DNA of 64,000 nt from Symploca sp. SIO1C2 (GTDB lineage Bacteria; Cyanobacteriota; Cyanobacteriia; Cyanobacteriales; Coleofasciculaceae), in assembly GCA_010672925.1 (NCBI GenBank), contig JAAHFP010000001.1:186001-250000 (forward strand), read 5' to 3'. The position numbers were made by a program, and so were the translations under genes. Positions 28,112 to 36,549 of the stretch are shown here, piece after piece; positions within the stretch are counted from its first letter, which is position 1; every line of letters begins with the position of its first letter. The notes beneath the pieces are model-generated. The model saw only the letters and a list, made by a program, of their open reading frames with translations. It did not search any database and was not told where the DNA came from.

Positions 28112-28127
28112 CCCCTCCAAGGAGGGG
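28112..28127. terminator. CCCCTCC-AA-GGAGGGG hairpin between convergent genes
   Basis: A perfect 7-bp stem sits 50 bp after the dienelactone hydrolase frame and before the end of the minus-strand gene at 28214. The same hairpin with its CCCACCCCTAA flank occurs in inverse orientation at 43047-43062, also between convergent genes. Confidence 0.45.
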
Positions 28128-28213
28128 AACCGGAGGATCGGAGGGAAGAAAGCTTGGAAGTGAAGCTTTTGTACCTTTTTGAGCTCGATAGAATGCTTAT
28201 AGAGTAAGGATTC

Positions 28214-28405
28214 TTAATTCCGTGTAGCGGTACTACTGCGCCACCAAAGTGCGATCGCTAGGACAATAGTCGGTATCAAAACTAAAATCAGCGCATTTAG
28301 AGAAGTTGGAGCAATTGGTAAGCTAGAGCCACCGTACTTGAGCAAAGCTGACACTGCGACTGAGAGGACTAAGATTTTGACAATGAAGTTTCCTTGAGTT
28401 CCCAT
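28214..28405 (-). CDS. Small conserved two-helix membrane protein
   Basis: The 63-residue protein has two hydrophobic helices (about 7-25 and 36-55) separated by KYGGSSLPIAPTSLN and ends with a short basic tail. The conserved-looking loop and length resemble a small cyanobacterial membrane protein family without assigned function. It is monocistronic, ending convergently with the dienelactone hydrolase locus. Confidence 0.65.
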   Translation of the reverse strand: MGTQGNFIVKILVLSVAVSALLKYGGSSLPIAPTSLNALILVLIPTIVLAIALWWRSSTATRN

Positions 28406-28507
28406 AACAGACTGTTCTCTAAAAAAATATATTGGTAGGGGCGCAGGTTGCTTGGGTGCATCCTAAACCAAAATACTACGCTCAGCACTTGAGGATATTT
28501 AATAGGA

Positions 28508-28966
28508 TTAGATTTTTCCTGATTGCCGTGGATCATCAATAGGAGGATGTAAACCACTTTTAACCCATTGCTGCCGGGACTTCTGGATAAATCGGTCTGT
28601 GCGACGTTCATCGTTGAGATCAAGACGATTAGATGTTGCTCGTCCTATAGAGGTTGTGCCAAATATCTGTGTACCATCAACTGACCAAATGAAGTGTTCA
28701 GACCAGCTTTGCTTACGGGGATTGAACAGGGATATCTCTGTTCCTGTTTTGGGATCGACGCCTGTAGTGAAATTATAGCGTCTTTCGTTGCAGCGACGAC
28801 AAGCTAAGGCAAGGTTATCAAGCAAATCTGTTCCCCCAAGGGATTGGGGCTGAAGATGATCTATCGATAAGGGAGCCGAACTCAAAAACTCGGGATAGTG
28901 GCAATACTCGCAGCGAAATCGAGCTCTTTGTCGTACCTGAGCATACAAAGACTTAGAAATTGACAT
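28508..28966 (-). CDS. HNH endonuclease family protein
   Basis: The 152-residue protein begins MSISKSLYAQVRQRARFRCE and shows the HNH signature: a zinc-ribbon Cys pair in CEYC, the catalytic ID-H in LSIDHLQPQSLGG, the Asn in DNLALACRRCNERR, and a second Cys pair in ACRRC. ATG 28966 was chosen because AAGGA precedes it by three bases; an upstream start at 29020 would lie inside the preceding gene. It overlaps the 82-residue partner gene by 14 bp. Similar small HNH proteins are frequent in cyanobacteria; their targets are unknown. Confidence 0.88.
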   Translation of the reverse strand: MSISKSLYAQVRQRARFRCEYCHYPEFLSSAPLSIDHLQPQSLGGTDLLDNLALACRRCNERRYNFTTGVDPKTGTEISLFNPRKQSWSEHFIWSVDGTQIFGTTSIGRATSNRLDLNDERRTDRFIQKSRQQWVKSGLHPPIDDPRQSGKI

Positions 28967-29201
28967 GTCCTTGAGCAGCAATAACCGCGTTGATATAACT
29001 GAAAATATTATCGAGTTCACCGATAGTCTCTAGTTCGATGATTTCATCAGATGTAATCGTATCTGCTTTTTTCTTGTCCAGAAGCTCCTGCATCCTATTC
29101 CCCAACTCATCCGTGAATTTGAACAGGAACAGGTTGTTTACTTGTTGAATACGAAGTCCTTTGGGGAGGATAGTTGAGGGTTTGATGAGGGTGGTGGTCA
29201 T
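28953..29201 (-). CDS. Small protein paired with HNH nuclease
   Basis: The 82-residue protein (MTTTLIKPSTILPKGLRIQQ ... LLDKKKADTITSDEIIELET ... IFSYINAVIAAQGH) is unassigned. It has a predicted helical C-terminal half. It shares a transcript with, and overlaps, the HNH gene downstream, so the two probably work together. An immunity or accessory role for the nuclease is possible, but nothing in the sequence proves it. Confidence 0.7.
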   Translation of the reverse strand: MTTTLIKPSTILPKGLRIQQVNNLFLFKFTDELGNRMQELLDKKKADTITSDEIIELETIGELDNIFSYINAVIAAQGHVNF

Positions 29202-29287
29202 TGCAGGAGTGTATTGTTAGGGGTTACTTGATTTTAACTAGCCAGCTCACCCGATGCACAAATGATACCAAAGCTGGGGAAGTGTGG

Positions 29288-29402
29288 GGAGGGAGACAAG
29301 GGAGACGAGGGAGACAAGGGAGACAAGGAAGACAAGGAAGACAAGGGAGATATTGCCAATTCCCAATTCCCAATTCCCAATTCCCAATTCCCAATTCCCA
29401 AA
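29288..29402. repeat. GGGAGACAA nonamer block and CCAATTC heptamer block
   Basis: About 29288-29351 consists of 9-bp units of the GGGAGACAA/GGAAGACAA type. About 29356-29402 consists of six or seven CCAATTC heptamers. Both lie just upstream of htpG. Several open frames through this area are translation artefacts of the repeats. Confidence 0.85.
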
Positions 29403-29525
29403 TGACAAACAACCAATAAGTGCGGAGATCCGAATCCTCAGCAGGGGGAAATCTGTTACTGATCAACGAGAGCGATCGCGCAAAATCGAATAGTAACAGC
29501 CAGTACACGATTGAATAAGATACCT

Positions 29526-31517
29526 ATGACCGTTTTAGAACAAGGCAATATCACTATACATACAGAAAATATCTTTCCCATTATCAAGAAGTCTCTCTAC
29601 ACAGATCACGAAATCTTCTTGCGGGAACTGATTTCCAATTCGGTAGATGCCATCCAGAAACTGAAGATGGTTTCTTATTCTGGGGAAGTTGACGGAGAGT
29701 TGGAGGAACCGGAAATTTCCATTGCGGTTGACAAGGACAACAAAACCCTCTCTGTTACCGATAATGGTATTGGTATGACTGCTGAGGAGGTGAAAAAATA
29801 TATTAATCAAGTTGCTTTCTCCAGTGCTGAAGAATTTATCCAGAAATACCAAAAAGATTCGGAGCAACAGATTATTGGTCATTTCGGTTTAGGTTTCTAC
29901 TCCTCCTTTATGGTGGCGAAGCAGGTGGAGATTGATACCTTTTCTTACCGGCAAGGCTCCCAAGCAGTTCACTGGTCCTGTGACGGTTCTCCAGCTTTTG
30001 AGCTCACTGAGTCATCTCGTACTCAACGGGGTACTACCGTTACTCTGACATTGCAAGACGAAGAACTAGAATATCTGGAAACAGCTCGTATTAAGCAGTT
30101 GGTGAAAAACTACTGCGACTTTATGCCAGTACCCATTAAGCTGGATGATGAGGAACTAAACAAGCACGAAGCACTGTGGAAGAAATCTTCCCAAAATCTC
30201 ACGAAAGAAGATTATTTAGAATTCTATCGCTATCTTCACCCCTTTCAGGAAGAGCCTCTATTGTGGGTACATCTAAATACGGACTACCCCTTCCTACTCA
30301 ACGGTATCCTCTACTTCCCGAAAATTAAGCCGGATGTTGATGTTACCAAGGGTCAAATTAAGCTCTTCTGTAATCAGGTGTTTGTCAGTGATCGTTGTGA
30401 AGAAGTGATTCCTAACTTCCTGATGCCACTGCGGGGGGTAATCGATAGTCCCGATATTCCTCTGAATGTTTCCCGTTCAGCCCTAACTAATGACCGGACA
30501 GTACGCCGTATTGCTGACTATATTGCCAAAAAAGTTGCTGGCCGCCTCAAGTCCCTCTATGATGAGGATTGGGCAGAATATATCCGTTGCTGGCAAGATG
30601 TAGGCACTTTTGTTAAATTTGGCTCCCTCAACGACGACAAATTCAAGAAGCAAGTAGAAGATATTCTCATCTACCGTACTACTTACCAGAGTAATGGTCA
30701 AAGTGAGCAGAAGAGTGAAGAGACCCCAGAAGTACAAGTGCAATCCGATGAGGGAGATGTTTGGCAAGATGTCAGCAAGCAAGAAGGGGAACAGGAGAAA
30801 TCTAACTTACCCTACACTACCCTCAAAGACTATTTAGAGCGGAATAAAGAGCGCCACGAAAACCACGTTTTCTACTGCACCGATGAAGCAAGCCAAGCTA
30901 CTTATGTCGAATTGCACAAAAATCAGGGCTTAGAAGTCCTGTTTATGGACTCCTTTATCGATTCTCACTTTATTAGCTTCCTAGAGCGAGAACATTCTGA
31001 TGTCAAGTTTTCTCGGGTAGACTCGGAGTTAGATGAGACTCTGATTGATCAAGATAAGTCTGGAGAAATCATTGATCCGAAAACCAATAAAACCCGTGCG
31101 GAAGTAATTAAAGAACTTTTTGAGAAAGCTCTCAACAAACCTAAACTCGACATCCGTACCCAAGCACTCAAGTCCGATGATCCCCAAGGTACACCTCCAG
31201 CGATGGTACTCCTACCAGAAGCAATGCGGCGTCTCCAGGATATGACTGCCATGATGCAGCAACAGTCGGCTCAGTTTCCTGAAGAACATATTTTAGTCGT
31301 CAATACCGCTCATCCTCTGATTGATAACCTCATGCAACTGAGTCAGGGTAGTATCGTACAGAGTGACGGTAAGTCACCTTCCGAGGAGCTATCCCAGCAA
31401 ATCTGTCAACATGTCTATGACTTAGCACTGATGGCTCAAAAAGGCTTCAATGCTGATGGGATGAAGGCTTTTGTGGAACGCTCTAATCAGGTACTTACCC
31501 GTTTGACTGAACGGTAA
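29526..31517 (+). CDS. htpG: Molecular chaperone HtpG (Hsp90)
   Basis: This 663-residue Hsp90 has a GHKL ATPase domain with LRELISNSVDAIQKL, DNGIGMT and GHFGLGFYSSFMVA, a middle domain (about 225-500) and a C-terminal dimerisation domain. It assists folding and remodelling of client proteins in the cytoplasm, especially under heat or light stress. The start was set at ATG 29526 (MTVLEQGNITIHTENIFPII), as in other cyanobacterial HtpG; a TTG five codons upstream is unnecessary. Its length matches cyanobacterial homologues. An acidic insertion near 390-430 separates domains. It is flanked by repeat blocks on both sides. Confidence 0.97.
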   Translation: MTVLEQGNITIHTENIFPIIKKSLYTDHEIFLRELISNSVDAIQKLKMVSYSGEVDGELEEPEISIAVDKDNKTLSVTDNGIGMTAEEVKKYINQVAFSSAEEFIQKYQKDSEQQIIGHFGLGFYSSFMVAKQVEIDTFSYRQGSQAVHWSCDGSPAFELTESSRTQRGTTVTLTLQDEELEYLETARIKQLVKNYCDFMPVPIKLDDEELNKHEALWKKSSQNLTKEDYLEFYRYLHPFQEEPLLWVHLNTDYPFLLNGILYFPKIKPDVDVTKGQIKLFCNQVFVSDRCEEVIPNFLMPLRGVIDSPDIPLNVSRSALTNDRTVRRIADYIAKKVAGRLKSLYDEDWAEYIRCWQDVGTFVKFGSLNDDKFKKQVEDILIYRTTYQSNGQSEQKSEETPEVQVQSDEGDVWQDVSKQEGEQEKSNLPYTTLKDYLERNKERHENHVFYCTDEASQATYVELHKNQGLEVLFMDSFIDSHFISFLEREHSDVKFSRVDSELDETLIDQDKSGEIIDPKTNKTRAEVIKELFEKALNKPKLDIRTQALKSDDPQGTPPAMVLLPEAMRRLQDMTAMMQQQSAQFPEEHILVVNTAHPLIDNLMQLSQGSIVQSDGKSPSEELSQQICQHVYDLALMAQKGFNADGMKAFVERSNQVLTRLTER

Positions 31518-31589
31518 TTTTGTTTGTCATTGGGGAATGGAGAATGGAGAATGGAGAAGGTCGAATTGGCAATATCTTTCTCGTCTCCC

Positions 31590-31745
31590 TTCCCTTGTTT
31601 CCCCAGCTCCCCCAGCCCCCTCAGCTTCCCCAGCTCCCCCAGCTCCCTCAGCTCCCCCAGCCCCCTCAGCTCCTTCAGCTCCCCCAGCTCCCCCAGCTCC
31701 CCCAGCTTCCTCAGCTTCCTCAACTCCCTCAGCCCCCCATCTCCC
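31590..31745. repeat. CAGCTCCCC nonamer tandem repeat
   Basis: Roughly fifteen 9-bp units of the CAGCTCCCC / CAGCTTCCT / CAGCCCCCT type lie between htpG and rpmB. All three frames on both strands stay open through them, producing several spurious reading frames. Related blocks occur near 50370, 55075-55163 and 57095-57122. Confidence 0.9.
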
Positions 31746-31816
31746 CATCTCCCCACACACCCACACTCCCTCTCAAGATATGATGGATTACGGTAGTTAA
31801 GTTTTAAAAGGATCTC

Positions 31817-32053
31817 ATGGGTCGTCATTGTCAGCTAACTGGTAAAAAGGCAAATAATGCCTATGCCATTTCTCACTCCCACCGCCGTACTCATAAATTG
31901 CAGCAGGCTAATCTACAGTCGAAGCGCGTTTGGTGGGCTCAAGGTAACCGCTGGGTGAAGCTACGGTTATCTACCAAAGCGATTAAGACTCTGGAAAAGA
32001 AGGGCTTGCAAGCAATGGCTAAAGAAATGGGGATTAACCTAAATCATTATTAG
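31817..32053 (+). CDS. rpmB: 50S ribosomal protein L28
   Basis: The 78-residue protein is a full-length bL28. [20 protein letters not shown], the basic [19 protein letters not shown] stretch and [14 protein letters not shown] are standard family features. It is part of the large ribosomal subunit. AAGGA six bases before ATG 31817 supports the start. The gene is separate from other ribosomal genes, as usual for rpmB in cyanobacteria. Confidence 0.97.
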   Translation: MGRHCQLTGKKANNAYAISHSHRRTHKLQQANLQSKRVWWAQGNRWVKLRLSTKAIKTLEKKGLQAMAKEMGINLNHY

Positions 32054-32391
32054 GTGGTAGGTTTCTATTAGGTGGTAGGTTTTAGGTGGTAGGTTTTAGG
32101 TGGTAGATATACTGCTGGTTGTCTTTTTGTGAACCCAAAATCCAAAACCCAAAACCTCAGACCTAAGACCTAGGACCTAGTGCAGCGGGGGTGAAAATAA
32201 CCCAAAGCGTGAAAAAGCCTAAAAAGCTTACTTTATAATCTTTCTTTCCTCCCGATTTGAAAGAGACGCGGGAAAACAAAGAGAGGGATTTTCATGCATG
32301 GTGGTGAAAAATTTTTCATAAAGACCACCTTCTGCCTCCTGCCTCCTGCCTCCTGCCTTCTGCCTTCTGCCTTCTGCCTCCTTACACTAGT
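32054..32391. other. Repeat-rich intergenic region upstream of hpsE-like gene
   Basis: It contains GGTGGTAGGTTTTA-type units (32053-32105), their inverse TAGGACCTA-type units (about 32130-32180), a conserved element shared with 58576-58620 (see 32193-32235) and GCCTCCTGCCTTCTGCC repeats (about 32330-32385) that end nine bases before the start codon. No gene seen. Confidence 0.7.
32193..32235 (+). promoter_or_regulatory. Conserved non-coding element shared with 58576-58620
   Basis: CCCAAAGCGTGAAAAA followed by a short spacer and AAAAAGCTTACT occurs here and again at 58576-58620, with about 36 of 43 bases matching. Each copy lies upstream of a plus-strand gene (hpsE-like at 32392, ZIP-like at 58661). 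It could be a shared regulatory site or a dispersed repeat. Confidence 0.4.
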
Positions 32392-33330
32392 ATGTCCATT
32401 GACTTTACTATTGCCATTCCTACTTATAATGGGGAAACTCGCCTACCGAAGCTGATTGAGAGCTTGCGATCGCAAACTGGTCTTGAACATCTATCTTGGG
32501 AAATTCTGGTCGTTGACAACAATAGTAGTGATCATACGGCTAAAGTCATCGAGGAGTATCAAGCTACTTGGCAACATACTTATCCCTTAAGGTATTGTTT
32601 GGAAAATGAGCAGGGATCTGCCTTTGCTAGACAGCGAGGAGTCCGAGAAGCTAGAGGGGAGTTGATTGGCTTTCTTGATGATGACAATTTGCCGGAGGCT
32701 GACTGGATACTGCAAGCTTACTCTTTTGCTAAAGAGCATCCTCAAGGAGGTGCTTTTAGTGGACAAATCCACGGTGATTTTGCCGTCGAACCACCGGAAA
32801 ACTTTAGGAAAATACAAGCTTTTCTGGCAATTAGGGAATATGGTCCCCAACCGAAGTTATTTGAGCCAGATAAATTAAGGTTGCCAACTGCTGCGGCTTT
32901 GGTGGTGCGCAAGCAAGCCTGGGAGGAGAATATTCCCACCCATCAGATTCTCAAGGGTAGACTAGGGGATTCTATGTTAGGGGGAGAAGACTATGAGCTT
33001 TTGTTGTATCTGCACCAAGCTGGTTGGGAAATTTGGTATAACCCAGATATGCACAGCTACCATCAAATACCATCCTGGCGTCTGGAAAGGGATTACTTAC
33101 TGTCTTTAGCTCATGGCTGTGGTTTAGCTACTTGTCAACTCCTTTTGATTAATGCCCATAGCTGGGAAAAACCTTTGATAATTATCAGAACTATCTTAGG
33201 TAATTTGCGCCGGATTGTACTACATTTTTCTCAGTATCGAGGAGAACTGAAAACTAATTTAATTGCTGCCTGTGAAATGGAATTTTTCTGGGGGAGCTTA
33301 CTTAGTTGTTTTTATTTATTTAAAAGATAA
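32392..33330 (+). CDS. hpsE: HpsE-like family 2 glycosyltransferase (hormogonium polysaccharide type)
   Basis: The 312-residue GT2 enzyme opens with DFTIAIPTYNGETRLPKLIE, carries the nucleotide-sugar motif VVDNNSSDHT and a DDDN metal site (IGFLDDDNLPEADW). Its C-terminal half has LGGEDYELLLYLHQAGWEIW and WRLERDYLLSLAHGCG, the ED-type acceptor region. Overall it resembles HpsE, needed for hormogonium polysaccharide and gliding in filamentous cyanobacteria. Four further GT2 genes follow on the same strand, supporting a polysaccharide locus. The symbol rests on family resemblance, not on a search. Confidence 0.75.
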   Translation: MSIDFTIAIPTYNGETRLPKLIESLRSQTGLEHLSWEILVVDNNSSDHTAKVIEEYQATWQHTYPLRYCLENEQGSAFARQRGVREARGELIGFLDDDNLPEADWILQAYSFAKEHPQGGAFSGQIHGDFAVEPPENFRKIQAFLAIREYGPQPKLFEPDKLRLPTAAALVVRKQAWEENIPTHQILKGRLGDSMLGGEDYELLLYLHQAGWEIWYNPDMHSYHQIPSWRLERDYLLSLAHGCGLATCQLLLINAHSWEKPLIIIRTILGNLRRIVLHFSQYRGELKTNLIAACEMEFFWGSLLSCFYLFKR

Positions 33331-33448
33331 TATGGTATTTCTTATTTGGATGAGGTGCATTCGTCGTTGTTTTTGGGGAATGGGGAATAGGGAATAGGAC
33401 ATTTACCTTACAGATTTAAGATCCGCTATAGATTAGCATAAAAATAAC

Positions 33449-33508
33449 CTAACACCTAACACCTAACACCTAACACCTAACACCTAATACCTAACACCTA
33501 ACACCTAA
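33449..33508. repeat. CACCTAA heptamer tandem repeat
   Basis: Eight to nine 7-bp units (TAACACC phase) lie between the hpsE-like gene and the first of four GT2 paralogues, ending just upstream of its start codon. A similar unit is seen at 23125-23158. Confidence 0.9.
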
Positions 33509-33514
33509 ATTAAT

Positions 33515-34471
33515 ATGCCAACTATATCTGTGATTATTCCAGCCTATAATGCTGAAAGCACTATTAAAGAAACAATTAACTCAATTTTAAACCAGACTTT
33601 TACCGACTTTGAGCTAATAGTTATTAACGACGGTTCCCAAGACTCTACCTTAGAGGTTGTTTCTAGTATATCAGATTCTCGGATACGGGTGTTTTCTTAC
33701 TCCAATGCTGGTGTCTCCGCTGCCAGAAACCGAGGTATTGCGGAAGCTAAGGGGGAATATTTTTCCTTTATTGATGCTGATGACCTCTGGACACCAGATA
33801 AATTAGAGGCACAATTAGCTGCATTGCAAGCCAATCCTCAAGCAGCAGTAGCCTACAGCTGGACTGATTGGGTTGATGAATCAGGCCAGTTTTTGCGTCC
33901 AGGTAGTCATGCTAAATCCAATGGTAATGTACTCTCTGAGCTGTTATTCAGGGATTTTATAGCAAGTGGCTCTAATCCTTTGATTCGCAAGGAAGCTTTA
34001 ACCCAAGTTGGTGGTTTTGATGAGTCCCTGACCCCCGCTGCTGATTGGGAGATGTGGTTGCGGTTGGCTGGTAAATATGAGTTTGTTAATGTGCCATCAG
34101 CACAGATTTTGTATCGAGTTTCTCCCAATTCTATGTCTGCTAATATTTGGCGCATGGAGACGGAAAGTTTAGAAATTATTGACAGGGCTTTTGCTCAAGG
34201 AGCTGAATCTTCACAAAACTTAAAAAAGCAAGTGCTTGGTGAGCGGTATAAATATCTCACCCTTAAGGCAGTTGAGGGAAAGTTAGAACGTAGGAGAGGC
34301 TTGTCAGCAGCTCGTTTTTTCTTGCAGGCTATCAGGTATGATCCTAGTTGGTTAACTAGAACGAAGCTAATGTTGATCTTAATACTAAAGATTTCCTTGG
34401 CTACTGTCTTACCTCCTCAGCAAGCCAAGCAATTCCTTAATAAAGTTCAGAAATTGTCTAAGACGAATTAA
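33515..34471 (+). CDS. Family 2 glycosyltransferase, tandem paralogue 1
   Basis: The 318-residue GT-A enzyme has TISVIIPAYNAESTIKETIN, the nucleotide-binding VINDGSQDST, the acceptor-side AARNRGIAEAKGEYFSF and the metal motif DADD in IDADDLW. The acceptor segment includes DWEMWLRLAGKYEF. It ends with a hydrophobic helix (about 290-305) that could bind the membrane. The same layout is shared by the next three genes, so the four arose by tandem duplication. The donor and acceptor sugars are unknown. It is the first gene of what looks like one operon. Confidence 0.88.
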   Translation: MPTISVIIPAYNAESTIKETINSILNQTFTDFELIVINDGSQDSTLEVVSSISDSRIRVFSYSNAGVSAARNRGIAEAKGEYFSFIDADDLWTPDKLEAQLAALQANPQAAVAYSWTDWVDESGQFLRPGSHAKSNGNVLSELLFRDFIASGSNPLIRKEALTQVGGFDESLTPAADWEMWLRLAGKYEFVNVPSAQILYRVSPNSMSANIWRMETESLEIIDRAFAQGAESSQNLKKQVLGERYKYLTLKAVEGKLERRRGLSAARFFLQAIRYDPSWLTRTKLMLILILKISLATVLPPQQAKQFLNKVQKLSKTN

Positions 34472-34538
34472 TCAGGGTACACGTCTAAGAGCAATTAATC
34501 AGGGCGCACATCGGTGCTCCCCTACAACACAAAATGTT

Positions 34539-35528
34539 ATGCCATTAATTTCTGTAATTATTCCGGCTTATAATGCCGAAAAAACTATATTAGAAACTAT
34601 TGAGTCGATTTTTCAGCAAACTTTTGCTGATTTTGAAATCATCGTCATTAATGATGGTTCCCAAGATTCAACATTAGAACTGCTTTCTGGTGTTAAAGAC
34701 CCTCGATTGCAGGTATTTTCTTTTCCGAATGCTGGTTTATCTGCTAGTCGTAACCGGGGAGTTGCTCGTGCGAAGGGGGAGTATATTTCCTTTATCGATG
34801 CGGATGATCTCTGGACACCGGATAAACTAGAATTACAACTTCAAGCCCTGCGAACCAATCCTGAAGCTGCAGTTGCTTACAGTTGGACTGATTGTATCGA
34901 CGAAGCTGGAAAGTTTTTGCGTTCAGGTAGTCATATGTCAGTTTCTGGGGATGTTTATGCCCAACTGTTGTTGGTGAACTTTTTGGAAAGTGGTTCTAAT
35001 GTTTTAATTCGCCAGCAAGCTTTAAGGGAAATCGGTGATTCCGATGAATCTCTTGCCGCTGGACAGGACAGGGAGCTATTTTTACGGTTAGCTGCTAAAT
35101 ATCATTTTGTGGCAGTACCCCAAACCCAAATCTTATATCGAGTTTCTGCTCAAGCGATTTCTGCAAATGTTGCTAAAGCGGGAACCTCAAGATTAAAAGT
35201 AATTAAGCAAGCTTTTAGTCAGGCTCCGGAATCTCTACAATATCTCAAAAAAATTAGTCTTGCTAATAGCTGCAAATACCATACATTCCGAGCTCTAGAA
35301 GGACCTGTAGCACAATGCCAAGCTAGAGCAGCAGCTAAATTTTTATGGTGTGCTTTGAAAAATGACCCTACTATGATTCGGAGGCGAGTAACCTGGAAAG
35401 TGCTGTTGAAAATCCTTATTTTGTCTTTGCTACCACCTCGACAAGCTGAAACACTTTTAAATAAACAGCCTAAACTAGCTGATGTTAGTGCTTTACTTAT
35501 CCACTTGAGAGTCCTACAAAAATTCTAA
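34539..35528 (+). CDS. Family 2 glycosyltransferase, tandem paralogue 2
   Basis: This 329-residue paralogue keeps the GT2 core (ISVIIPAYNAEKTILETIES, VINDGSQDST, SASRNRGVARAKGEYISFID, DADDLW). It differs at the acceptor segment, where DRELFLRLA replaces DWEMWLRLA, and a Gly-Asp-Ser replaces the VGGFDES turn as IGDSDES. This could change acceptor choice or lower activity. The gene ends one base before paralogue 3 begins, implying co-translation. Confidence 0.87.
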   Translation: MPLISVIIPAYNAEKTILETIESIFQQTFADFEIIVINDGSQDSTLELLSGVKDPRLQVFSFPNAGLSASRNRGVARAKGEYISFIDADDLWTPDKLELQLQALRTNPEAAVAYSWTDCIDEAGKFLRSGSHMSVSGDVYAQLLLVNFLESGSNVLIRQQALREIGDSDESLAAGQDRELFLRLAAKYHFVAVPQTQILYRVSAQAISANVAKAGTSRLKVIKQAFSQAPESLQYLKKISLANSCKYHTFRALEGPVAQCQARAAAKFLWCALKNDPTMIRRRVTWKVLLKILILSLLPPRQAETLLNKQPKLADVSALLIHLRVLQKF

Positions 35529-35529
35529 G

Positions 35530-36516
35530 ATGCCAACTATATCTGTTATTATTCCAGCTTATAACGCCCAAAAGACAATCCAAGAGACAATAAACTCAGT
35601 TTTAAACCAAACTTTTTCAGATTTTGAGCTCATAGTAATTAACGACGGCTCCCAAGACTCAACTTTGGAGATAGTTTCTAGCATATCTGATCTGCGAATG
35701 AGGGTATATTCTTACCCTAATGCCGGTCCCCAGAAAAGTCGTAATCGTGGTATTGCTCAAGCTACTGGTGAATATGTTTCTTTCTTGGATGCTGATGATC
35801 TTTGGAGGGCTGACAAGTTAGAGGCTCAATTACAGGCTCTTCAGGGCAACTCCCAGGCAGCAGTAGCTTATAGTTGGACTGACTATATCAATGAATCCGG
35901 TCAATATTTACGACCAGGACCTCAATTTGAATTTAATGGGGATGTTTATGCTAGGCTCTTGTTGTCTGATTTTGTCGGCAGTGGCTCCAACCCTTTAATT
36001 CGCACATCTGCTTTACAAGATGTAGGAAACTTTGATGAATCCCTACCAGCGGCTCAGGATTGGGAGATGTGGTTGCGGTTAGCTGCTCAGTATCATTTTG
36101 TCGCAGTACCATCTGTACAAGTACTATATCGGGTTTCTGCTAACTCCTGGTCTGCTAATGTGGAGCGGATGGAAGTGGCTAGTTTACGGGTGATTGAAGA
36201 AGCTTTTGCTAGAGCTCCTGAATCCATTCAGCATCTGAAGCAGACTTGTATTGCCAACCGTTACAAGGGTCTTACTTGGAAAAGTTTAGCTGGGTTTCCG
36301 GAACGGCGTAAAGGTTTAATCGCTGCCAAGTTTTTTTGGTATGCTCTAATCAATGATCCATCCTTGCTCCGGAAGCGCATTATCTGGAAGGTTGTGTTAA
36401 AAATTCCCTTATTTGTTCTCCTGCCTACTCCAATTGCTCAGGCTTTATTAGCTAAAATGAAGCGGCTGGCAAATTTGGAAGCTTTGCTAGTGCAAATTAA
36501 AACAGAACCTTTCTAA
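35530..36516 (+). CDS. Family 2 glycosyltransferase, tandem paralogue 3
   Basis: The 328-residue enzyme has the full GT2 motif set (TISVIIPAYNAQKTIQETIN, VINDGSQDST, DADDLW, DWEMWLRLAAQYHF). Relative to paralogue 1 the first 60 codons are very close at DNA level, suggesting recent duplication or conversion; the C-terminal third is more diverged. The PQKSRNRG segment departs from the SAARNRG of its sisters. Same operon and likely same pathway. Confidence 0.87.
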   Translation: MPTISVIIPAYNAQKTIQETINSVLNQTFSDFELIVINDGSQDSTLEIVSSISDLRMRVYSYPNAGPQKSRNRGIAQATGEYVSFLDADDLWRADKLEAQLQALQGNSQAAVAYSWTDYINESGQYLRPGPQFEFNGDVYARLLLSDFVGSGSNPLIRTSALQDVGNFDESLPAAQDWEMWLRLAAQYHFVAVPSVQVLYRVSANSWSANVERMEVASLRVIEEAFARAPESIQHLKQTCIANRYKGLTWKSLAGFPERRKGLIAAKFFWYALINDPSLLRKRIIWKVVLKIPLFVLLPTPIAQALLAKMKRLANLEALLVQIKTEPF

Positions 36517-36549
36517 GACTGCTCAATTTTACCATAATTTAATGATCCT

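Noticed and set aside
31520-31828. Overlapping proline- and leucine-rich reading frames on both strands
   Set aside because: All frames stay open because of a 9-bp tandem repeat without stops.
33449-33508. Regular short repeats that might suggest a CRISPR array
   Set aside because: Units are 7 bp with no spacers and no cas genes are present in the window.
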